Shown: positions 1 through 6,206 of the stretch, one piece after another
How the letters are laid out: every line of letters starts with the position of its first letter
Numbering within the stretch: the stretch's first letter is position 1
Assembly: GCA_023231365.1 (NCBI GenBank)
Contig: JALNVO010000165.1
Span: 1 to 6,206 of the forward strand
From: Fibrobacteraceae bacterium
GTDB lineage: Bacteria; Fibrobacterota; Fibrobacteria; Fibrobacterales; Fibrobacteraceae
Reading direction: 5' to 3'
Length of the DNA stretch: 6,206 bases
The notes under the pieces: generated by a model
Databases searched by the model: none
What the model was told of the DNA's origin: nothing
Seen by the model: only the letters and a program-made list of their open reading frames with translations
Program-made: the position numbers and the translations under genes

Positions 1-1368
1 CGCTTCATTCAAAATATAGTCAGGTAAAAAGAACTTGCCCGTTCCAATATAAGTCACCTGTCGGAACACAACTTCAAATTTAAGATAGCGGTAGTGATGA
101 CGGCTCTTGACTTGGAACTTTTCATACTTCCAGACTGGCTTGTTCTGATAGGTTACCATAATTTGTACGGAATCTGGATTTTGTGCGTTTGCAACAATTG
201 CATTCGATGGAGCCGAAAGAGGTAGAACGCCTTCCCAAGAAAAATCATAGCGGAGCGAATCTCGACCGAACCGGAATGAAACATCTTTAATTTGTGCGTC
301 CATTCTTGCAGAAACAGGGACAAGCTGAGTGCGAAGCGTATCCTCTTCCTGCTTTTCTATCCGTGACTTGATCATATTGTTCAAAGTAAGCACCTTTGAC
401 ATCTTGGTCGCCTGCCACAGAGACTTTGCACGAGCGCGCGTATTATCAAAATCTTTGACATAAGCCTTGTATTTCGGATTTTCATATTGCATTCCCTTAG
501 GAGGACGCTTGACTTTAGGATAGATGGAATCAAACTTGGCGAAGCCTCTGTTAAGATCCGCAACCATCAAATCATTGATAAACTGATCATACAAGCGCTC
601 TGTTACTTCCAAGGATTCGGCGGAATCCACCATTCCTGCAGTAATATCCGTCTTTATCCGGTAAACCTCTGTATCAAGAGGTACAAGGATCGGGGTTAAA
701 AAAGACGTTTTACCACTTTGCACGTTGACACCCGAAACAACGGGATAGTTCTGTGGAACGCTGAACGCACCAAAAAAAAGACCAGTATCTACAGGAGCAA
801 ACGTAACAGGGGGTTTGAAAGAAGTTTGCCCCACAGCCAAAATGGTACCTTCAGGTACCTCCACCACTTTGACAATACCCGTCAAAGAACTCGGATGAAG
901 TTCTTGCCATTTCCCATTTTTCTTGAAATAGAGACGACTGACACGGGAAGAATAAACATAGCGTTTGTCAAAATAGATTTCAGCTTCATCCTGAAATGGC
1001 TTTGCAGCCATCGAAGCATAAAAACGGAGCGTGGCCGCCTCATAAACCGAGATTCGGTTTGCTTTTAAGTCAAAAGCATGCAATTTGGAATAACAGGCCG
1101 GAACCAGATTTCCGGCATACCAACCGTATAAATTTCCCGCATGCTTGTGGCGAAGGTAAAAGTGATCAGGATCCAAGGGAAATTTAGGCAAAACAGAAAT
1201 CATGTACCCGCTAATATTTCCATCAACGCAGACATTATCTGCTTCTAGCAGTTTCAATTGCGCATTATATTGCGACAACGGAACAGAAAAACGAAAATCA
1301 TTCTTACCTCCAGCAAAGACAGCAGCTAGAGAAAAAAGAAGAGTCATCGCCGATATTCTAAAGCGCAT
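1..1368 (-). CDS. Exported protein of unknown function, 3' end beyond window
   Basis: I read an uninterrupted minus-strand frame of 456 codons from the ATG at 1368 to the left edge, with no stop inside the window. The start is supported by GGAGG four bases upstream and by the encoded N-terminus: two arginines, a hydrophobic core (MTLLFSLAAVF) and a likely signal peptidase I site after VFA at residue 19, with no lipobox cysteine. The mature part is rich in tyrosine and phenylalanine and looks beta-rich to about residue 235. It carries two cysteines (46 and 91) that could pair outside the cytoplasm. A charged, probably helical stretch follows (about 300-350, including SRIEKQEEDTLRTQL), then another beta-rich part to the edge. 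Residues about 165-225 (KVVEVPEGTI and following) faintly recall a PEGA-type beta domain, but too weakly to call. I recognise no family and no catalytic motif. Periplasmic, outer-membrane or secreted location is inferred from the signal peptide only. Confidence 0.85.
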   Translation of the reverse strand, partial: MRFRISAMTLLFSLAAVFAGGKNDFRFSVPLSQYNAQLKLLEADNVCVDGNISGYMISVLPKFPLDPDHFYLRHKHAGNLYGWYAGNLVPACYSKLHAFDLKANRISVYEAATLRFYASMAAKPFQDEAEIYFDKRYVYSSRVSRLYFKKNGKWQELHPSSLTGIVKVVEVPEGTILAVGQTSFKPPVTFAPVDTGLFFGAFSVPQNYPVVSGVNVQSGKTSFLTPILVPLDTEVYRIKTDITAGMVDSAESLEVTERLYDQFINDLMVADLNRGFAKFDSIYPKVKRPPKGMQYENPKYKAYVKDFDNTRARAKSLWQATKMSKVLTLNNMIKSRIEKQEEDTLRTQLVPVSARMDAQIKDVSFRFGRDSLRYDFSWEGVLPLSAPSNAIVANAQNPDSVQIMVTYQNKPVWKYEKFQVKSRHHYRYLKFEVVFRQVTYIGTGKFFLPDYILNEA

Positions 1369-1426
1369 AAATCCTCCAGGAATGCTCGTTCCTCAAATTC
1401 TAAGATAAAATAAATATAATTTTTTC
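1369..1426 (-). other. AT-rich spacer between uvrA and the exported-protein gene
   Basis: These 58 bases separate the uvrA stop from the next start on the same strand. The uvrA-proximal half is almost entirely A and T; the other half carries the Shine-Dalgarno sequence and a 5-bp inverted repeat (AGGAA/TTCCT, 1378-1393) too weak to call a terminator. I see no GC-rich hairpin followed by a T-run, so read-through from uvrA is plausible. A TAGAAT hexamer in the spacer resembles a -10 box but has no recognisable -35 partner. Confidence 0.6.
1373..1377 (-). promoter_or_regulatory. Ribosome binding site of the exported-protein gene
   Basis: The minus strand reads GGAGGATTTATG: a full GGAGG Shine-Dalgarno core with four bases before the ATG at 1368. 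The spacing is slightly short but workable. This site fixes the start codon, because the next in-frame ATG (codon 8) lies inside the signal peptide and would remove its positively charged N-region. Confidence 0.8.
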
Positions 1427-4400
1427 TTATGATTTTCGAGAGGGAACCCCCATATATGTCAAATACCCTCCTTCATCACCGCCAGAAGGACCGAGTTCAA
1501 CGATCCAATCCGAAAGGCGGATAATATCAGGATGATGCTCAATCACAATGATGGTGTTGCCCTGTGAGGAAAGACGCCTTAGAAGATTCCAAAGGACTTG
1601 TATATCCTTTAAATGAAGCCCCGTCGTCGGTTCATCCAATAGATAGAGGACCCCCGAACGCCCACCCTTGGAGAGTTCCGCAGCAAGCTTCATGCGCTGA
1701 GCCTCGCCCCCGGAAAGCGTGGTAACGGACTGCCCCAACCGCAAATACCCAAGTCCAACATCCAAGAGGACTTCTAATCGCTTGGATATCTTAGGCTGAT
1801 CCTTGAAAAACTCGCAAGCAGCATCAATCCGCATATCAAGGACATCGGCAATATTCTTACCCTTAAATTCCACCGCCAGAGTTTCCTGATTGTAGCGCTT
1901 GCCCTTGCAGACATCGCAGGGTTCCCATACATCCGAAAGAAAGTGCATCTCTACGGAGAGAACTCCGCGGCCTTCACAGGCTTCACAGCGGCCTCCGCCA
2001 CGTGAAGCATTGTAACTGAAGCGATTTGGGCGAAATCCCTTCATCTTGGAAAGTTCCATTTTGGCAAAAAGATCGCGGATAGGATTCAGCGCATCCGTGA
2101 AACTCGCCGGAGTCGAACGCGGAGTACCCGAAATAGGCGACTGGTCTACAGCGAGAACTTGCTTGATGCCCTCGGGGAAAATAGCCCGTTCACGCGCATT
2201 GCGGCGTTTGTCACCCCTGCCGAATGCGGCTTTCATTAGCGGGAGAATTTCTTCCATCACAAGCGAGCTCTTGCCCGAGCCAGAGACACCACAGACCGTA
2301 GAAATCCTGTTTTCAGGAAACTTGACCGTCAAATTTTTTAAGTTGTGCGAAGAGAGCTTCTTAAAAGAGAGGAACTCCGTTTCCTTAGTAACTCCATCCA
2401 GTGGCGGATTGTACATTGGAAGCGCCCCCGTCAGGTATTTGACAGTTTCGCTCCGCGGAAATTTTTTGAGAGCTGTTTTCTTTGCAAGTTCCTCTGGAGC
2501 GCCTTCGGCGACAATTTCGCCGCCATACTCTCCAGCAAGAGGCCCCATATCAATCAAATGGTCCGCTCCGCGGATCATCTCCATATCGTGTTCTACGACG
2601 ACTAGCGTATTGCCCAAATCGCGCAAGCGGTAAAGAGAATCTAGCAACTTTTGCGTATCGCTCTGATGAAGGCCCACGGTCGGTTCGTCCAAAACATAAA
2701 GAACACCTTCAAGACCGCTTCCTATTTGACTCGCCAAGCGTATGCGCTGGGATTCACCGCCAGAAAGAGTATCGCCGGTGCGGTTTAAATTCAAATAGCC
2801 AAGTCCCACACCTTCCAAGAATTCCAAGCGTCCGATGATTTCGCGAAGAAGAGGTTTCGCAATCGCCTCGCGGTTTTTGTCTAATTTGCACTTTAGAAAC
2901 CATTCGCGAGCATCGTGAATCGAAAATTCCGAAGCCTCTGTGATATTCTTTCCATTCACGGTCACTAGCCGGATTTCAGGCTTTAAGCGGGCGCCTCCGC
3001 AATCCGGACAGATTTCTCCCGAGCTGAGACTTCCCATGCCCGAGCACGTCCCGCAAGCACCCCAATGCGTATTGAAACTGAACTGCTTAGGGTTGAGAAC
3101 GCTATTCAAGTACCAATGGCAATGCGGACAACCCGGGAAAAGCGAATACGATTCAATTGAACCTGAATCCACGCGGACGCCGACCACATTCTTTCCATCG
3201 CGATAGGCTCGTTCAAACGCTTCGGCCATGCGCGGAGCATTTGAATCCGATACAGGGATCAAATCCGCAACCGCATAGGCTTCTTTGACATTTTTTGTCG
3301 CACTTTTAAATGGTAGGTCAAAAATCTTTCCGTCAAGGACTATTTTGCGGTAGCCGAGTTCCATCAAGCGATCCGAAAGAGAGGATACTTTCACCGCACT
3401 TGGAGCCATAAATCCCTGATTAGAGTCCACCATAAAAATCGGAGTGAGAATTTCTGCAGTCTTTCCATTAGATTCTTTGAGCAAATCTCCGATAATCTTC
3501 GATACCCGCGAAGACTCCAAGGCTCCCCCGCAATGAATGCAATGCGCCTCTCCTGCTCGCGCCCACAAAATGCGGAAATAGTCATAAATCTCCGTAAGCG
3601 TTGCAACGGTGCTCCGCGGGCTCTTTGACGCACAACCCTGATCAATGGCTATCGCCGGAGAAAGTCCGTGGATAAAATCCACCGAGCCTCTATCCAAGCG
3701 GCCCAAAAAGCGGCGGGCATACGTGCTGAGCGTTTCGACAAAACGCCTCTGGCCCTCCGCAAAAAGCGTATGGAAGGCTAGACTCGATTTTCCAGAGCCG
3801 GAAACGCCCGAAATCACAGTGAGTTTGTGCCGCGGAATCGTAACCGAAAAATTCTTGAGGTTGTGCTTGCGCGCACCGACAACCTCCAAATCCAAGCCTT
3901 TTAACTCATCGCGTTTGCGCTCGATCGGTTTGATGGCTTCCGATTTTCCAAAGAGAACTGGATAGAGAAATTTTCCCGTGAGCGAATTTTTGTTGCGCGC
4001 AACTTCTTCCGGAGTGCCGACAGCGACAACTTCACCACCGCGATCGCCTGCATCGGGACCTAAATCGATAATATGATCGGCACACTTGATGACATCCATA
4101 TTGTGTTCGATAATCACCATGCTGTTACCGAGCTTGCGAAGCTTGGAAAGGCAATCGAGCAACCTCCGGATATCCTCAAAATGAAGCCCCGTAGTCGGTT
4201 CATCCAGCAAATACAGGGTCTTGCCAGTACCGGGACGGCGAAGTTCCGCAGCAATCTTCACGCGTTGCGCTTCTCCGCCGGAAAGAGTCGTGGAGGGCTG
4301 TCCAAGAGTCAAATAGCCAAGCCCCACTTCTATAAGCACCTTGAGAGGATCTGAAATTTTCGACAAGCCCGCAAAAAACTCGCAAGCCTCCACCATATTC

Positions 4401-6206
4401 ATATCCAAGATATCGGTAATCGTCTTGCCCTTGTAGTGAACTTCAAGCGTCGGATCATTAAAGCGCTTGCCTCCGCATACATCGCACGTCACTTGCACAT
4501 CCGGCAAGATCTGCATTTCGACCGTCTTTACGCCCGCACCCTCGCACGCTTCACAACGCCCTCCAGGGACATTGAAGCTAAAGCGGCTTTTAGTATAACC
4601 GCGCACCTTGCTATCGGGCAAAGCGGCGAACAAATCGCGGATATCGTCGAATACGCCCGTATAGGTTGCCGGATTAGAACGCGGCGTGCGCCCGATTGGA
4701 GTCTGGTCGATTTCAATTACTTTATCTATAAATTCAAGGCCTTCCATGCGGTCGAATTTACCAGGGACCTCCGTAGAACCGTGAAATTTGCGGGCGAGTT
4801 CACGGCGCAAGATATGATTGATGAGAGAGCTCTTACCTGAACCAGAAACACCTGTGACAACAGTCAAAGCTCCATCCAGCGGGATCTTCACGTCAATATG
4901 GTGCAGGTTGTTCTCTGCCGCCCCGAAAATCTTCAAAAAATGAGTTTTTTCCGTAATCGGCTTGCGCTTTTTGGGAATCTCGATTTTAAGCTTTCCCGAA
5001 AGATACTTGCCGGTGAGTGACTTTGGATTTTTTGCCAAGTCCGCAACGGTACCGATGGCGACGACATTTCCGCCTTCGACACCCGCCCCCGGGCCAAAAT
5101 CCACCACACAATCCGCGTAGCGCATCGTCTCTTCGTCATGCTCCACGACGATCAAGCTGTTCCCCTGTGAACGCAAGCGTTCCAAGATATTCAGGAGCAT
5201 CTGATTATCACGGGCATGGAGTCCAATACTCGGTTCATCGAGTACATATAAAACGCCCTGAAGCCCGGCGCCCACCGCACTCGCTAGCCGAATGCGCTGG
5301 GCTTCGCCACCCGAAAGAGTCGCTGTACCGCGAGAGAGCGTCAAATAGCCGAGGCCCACAGAAACGAGAAAGTTCAAGCGGTTGCGGATTTCCTTGAAAA
5401 GTTCCCGCCCGATGCGCTCCTCTTTCGGAGAAAGTTCCAGTTCCCTGAAAAATTCTTCGAGCTTGTCCACCGGAGTATTGCACATCTGGTCGATAGTTAG
5501 CCCATGGAACGTAACCGCATTTGCTACGGGAGAAATACGCGAACCATGGCAAACGGGACACTCTGATTCATGCATGAACTTGCGGAAATGCACAATATGC
5601 CACTGATCCCAAAGTTCCTTCATCAGAGGAATGATGCCGGGAATTCCGGCCTTATTGCTGCCGTAAAGCACGGAGTTCTTCGCTTCCGGGGAAAGATCCT
5701 TCCAGGGTGTGAGAATCGAAAAATTTTCCGCACGGGAAAGTTGCAAAAGTTCCCGCCAACCGTGGTGCGTAAAGATGATATCGCCATCTGCCTTCTGGCA
5801 TTTGAGCGCGCCGCCCTTAATAGAGAGCGATTCGTCGGGCACGATCAGTTCCGGGGCAAATTCAAAATCGCGGCCTAAGCCCTTGCACCTCGGGCACTGC
5901 CCTTGTGGATCATTAAAAGAAAATAGTCGCGGCTCTAATTCAGGAATGGAAACGCCGCAATCGACACAAGCGAGTTCCGTTCCCTGCAAACGGTATTCCC
6001 CGCTGTCAAAGAGGAATGCAACGAGCTTGCCGGCGGTCAAGCGAAGCGCCGTTTCCAAAGCTTCCCTAATACGCGAAAGATTCTTGTCTTCAATCGCCAC
6101 ACGATCCACCACGGCTTCAATCGTATGCTTTTCATAGCGGACGAGGAGAGGAACTTCCTCTACGCGGTACATCTTGGAATCGACGCGCACTCTCGCGAAG
6201 CCCTTA
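1427..6206 (-). CDS. uvrA: Tandem (double) UvrA, excinuclease ABC subunit A, four ABC domains; N-terminus beyond window
   Basis: UvrA is the cytoplasmic DNA-damage sensor of nucleotide excision repair: an ABC-type ATPase that finds bulky lesions and loads UvrB, after which UvrC cuts. Residues here are numbered from the GTG at 6190. That GTG is not the start: the frame stays open to 6206, reading KGFAR just before it, which matches the conserved UvrA sequence at about residue 175 of the family. The first Walker A is therefore outside the window. Walker A motifs (GVSGSGKS) lie at 447-454, 795-802 and 1301-1308. ABC signatures (LSGGE) lie at 292, 636, 1142 and 1492. Walker B (LYxLDEP) lies at 314, 659, 1164 and 1515, and H-loop histidines at 351, 696, 1201 and 1552. 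Zinc cysteine pairs are at 75/78 with 99/102, 546/549 with 569/572, 1021/1024 with 1046/1049, and 1402/1405 with 1425/1428. A normal UvrA is about 940 residues, so this is two copies fused. The stop is TAA. Family assignment is certain; the role of the second copy is inferred. Confidence 0.97.
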   Translation of the reverse strand, partial: KGFARVRVDSKMYRVEEVPLLVRYEKHTIEAVVDRVAIEDKNLSRIREALETALRLTAGKLVAFLFDSGEYRLQGTELACVDCGVSIPELEPRLFSFNDPQGQCPRCKGLGRDFEFAPELIVPDESLSIKGGALKCQKADGDIIFTHHGWRELLQLSRAENFSILTPWKDLSPEAKNSVLYGSNKAGIPGIIPLMKELWDQWHIVHFRKFMHESECPVCHGSRISPVANAVTFHGLTIDQMCNTPVDKLEEFFRELELSPKEERIGRELFKEIRNRLNFLVSVGLGYLTLSRGTATLSGGEAQRIRLASAVGAGLQGVLYVLDEPSIGLHARDNQMLLNILERLRSQGNSLIVVEHDEETMRYADCVVDFGPGAGVEGGNVVAIGTVADLAKNPKSLTGKYLSGKLKIEIPKKRKPITEKTHFLKIFGAAENNLHHIDVKIPLDGALTVVTGVSGSGKSSLINHILRRELARKFHGSTEVPGKFDRMEGLEFIDKVIEIDQTPIGRTPRSNPATYTGVFDDIRDLFAALPDSKVRGYTKSRFSFNVPGGRCEACEGAGVKTVEMQILPDVQVTCDVCGGKRFNDPTLEVHYKGKTITDILDMNMVEACEFFAGLSKISDPLKVLIEVGLGYLTLGQPSTTLSGGEAQRVKIAAELRRPGTGKTLYLLDEPTTGLHFEDIRRLLDCLSKLRKLGNSMVIIEHNMDVIKCADHIIDLGPDAGDRGGEVVAVGTPEEVARNKNSLTGKFLYPVLFGKSEAIKPIERKRDELKGLDLEVVGARKHNLKNFSVTIPRHKLTVISGVSGSGKSSLAFHTLFAEGQRRFVETLSTYARRFLGRLDRGSVDFIHGLSPAIAIDQGCASKSPRSTVATLTEIYDYFRILWARAGEAHCIHCGGALESSRVSKIIGDLLKESNGKTAEILTPIFMVDSNQGFMAPSAVKVSSLSDRLMELGYRKIVLDGKIFDLPFKSATKNVKEAYAVADLIPVSDSNAPRMAEAFERAYRDGKNVVGVRVDSGSIESYSLFPGCPHCHWYLNSVLNPKQFSFNTHWGACGTCSGMGSLSSGEICPDCGGARLKPEIRLVTVNGKNITEASEFSIHDAREWFLKCKLDKNREAIAKPLLREIIGRLEFLEGVGLGYLNLNRTGDTLSGGESQRIRLASQIGSGLEGVLYVLDEPTVGLHQSDTQKLLDSLYRLRDLGNTLVVVEHDMEMIRGADHLIDMGPLAGEYGGEIVAEGAPEELAKKTALKKFPRSETVKYLTGALPMYNPPLDGVTKETEFLSFKKLSSHNLKNLTVKFPENRISTVCGVSGSGKSSLVMEEILPLMKAAFGRGDKRRNARERAIFPEGIKQVLAVDQSPISGTPRSTPASFTDALNPIRDLFAKMELSKMKGFRPNRFSYNASRGGGRCEACEGRGVLSVEMHFLSDVWEPCDVCKGKRYNQETLAVEFKGKNIADVLDMRIDAACEFFKDQPKISKRLEVLLDVGLGYLRLGQSVTTLSGGEAQRMKLAAELSKGGRSGVLYLLDEPTTGLHLKDIQVLWNLLRRLSSQGNTIIVIEHHPDIIRLSDWIVELGPSGGDEGGYLTYMGVPSRKS
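1430..3895 (-). repeat. UvrA unit 2 (second copy of the internal duplication, remodelled)
   Basis: Residues 766-1587 restart the UvrA fold at its N-terminus: GARKHNLKN at 772-780, Walker A at 795-802, then the UvrA-specific stretches EGQRRFVETLSTYARRF and GLSPAIAIDQ. NBD-I closes with the signature at 1142 and Walker B at 1164. NBD-II has Walker A at 1301, the zinc hairpin at 1402-1428, the signature at 1492 and Walker B at 1515. At 822 residues it is shorter than a free-standing UvrA. About 97 residues are missing between C1049 and C1061, and the C-terminus stops soon after the GPSGGDEGG motif. There is no methionine codon between residues 698 and 920, so unit 2 has no ATG from which it could be translated separately. 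This supports a genuine single-chain fusion. Confidence 0.92.
3896..6206 (-). repeat. UvrA unit 1 (first copy of the internal duplication, N-terminus missing)
   Basis: This is the canonical half. It begins inside the UvrB-binding domain (KHTIEAVVDR at residues 21-30, close to the family consensus). Next come the zinc module C75/C78/C99/C102, the long helical insert (about 103-210) ending in the C211/C214 pair, and the signature and Walker B of NBD-I. NBD-II follows, with Walker A at 447, a C-x2-C-x19-C-x2-C zinc hairpin at 546-572, the signature at 636 and Walker B at 659. It closes with the usual UvrA C-terminal run (LTGKFLYPVL at 737-746). A charged linker of about 20 residues (747-765) then joins it directly to unit 2. 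The boundary is placed by eye, to within about ten residues. Confidence 0.9.

Noticed and set aside
664..681. 6-bp inverted repeat ACCTCT/AGAGGT
   Set aside because: It is short, lies within coding sequence, and has no feature of a terminator or operator.
844..859. Perfect inverted repeat GGTACC-TTCA-GGTACC
   Set aside because: It sits inside the exported-protein coding sequence, has no T-run, and is explained by the codons for VPEGT. Chance is the simplest reading.
718..1068. Plus-strand open frame of 116 codons, plus smaller ones at 487-699, 996-1187 and 1202-1408
   Set aside because: All are antisense to the continuous minus-strand frame, which has a Shine-Dalgarno sequence and a signal peptide. 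None of them shows a protein-like pattern.
1378..1393. 5-bp stem (AGGAA/TTCCT) just upstream of the ribosome binding site
   Set aside because: The stem is too weak and the loop too plain to call a terminator or regulatory hairpin. It does not pair with the GGAGG.
1397..1402. TAGAAT (minus strand) as a -10 promoter box for the exported-protein gene
   Set aside because: At 17-base spacing the -35 position is only a run of A. In an AT-rich spacer a five-of-six match is expected by chance.
2046..2633. Plus-strand open frame of 195 codons
   Set aside because: It lies antisense to the conserved UvrA unit 2 coding sequence, has no recognisable domain, and its composition mirrors the opposite strand. 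It is a shadow of uvrA, as are the other plus-strand frames between 2345 and 6137.
6188..6190. GTG as the start codon of uvrA
   Set aside because: The frame continues upstream to the window edge with residues matching the conserved interior of UvrA, so this GTG encodes an internal valine.

Overview
The window holds two genes, both on the minus strand and both cut by a window edge. Reading in the direction of transcription (from 6206 down to 1), the first is a very long uvrA open reading frame that enters at 6206 and stops at 1427. After a 58-base AT-rich spacer, a second gene starts at 1368 with a good Shine-Dalgarno sequence and runs off the left edge still open. Nothing on the plus strand looks like a gene, and no tRNA, rRNA, CRISPR array, transposon or attachment site was recognised.

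The uvrA product is a head-to-tail fusion of two UvrA units in one polypeptide, with four ABC nucleotide-binding domains (NBDs) in total. About 1592 residues are visible. By comparison with the family, roughly 170-180 residues including the first Walker A lie beyond 6206. The first unit looks like an ordinary UvrA. The second keeps every ATPase motif and all the usual zinc-binding cysteine pairs. However, it has lost about 100 residues from the insert between two of its zinc-binding cysteine pairs, has a strongly diverged UvrB-binding region, and ends a little early. This suggests one normal UvrB-recruiting half and one specialised half. Tandem UvrA proteins are known from Chlamydiae, so the architecture is rare but not unprecedented.

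The second gene is easily overlooked because it has no stop codon inside the window. It encodes at least 456 residues beginning with a Sec signal peptide, so it is an exported protein of a type I do not recognise. Its spacing suggests, but does not prove, co-transcription with uvrA.

The organism is a bacterium of moderate GC. The double UvrA plus an exported protein of unknown family would fit a Gram-negative lineage such as Fibrobacterota or the wider Chlamydiae/PVC group. Fibrobacterota is only a guess from overall impression, and no marker gene in the window settles it.
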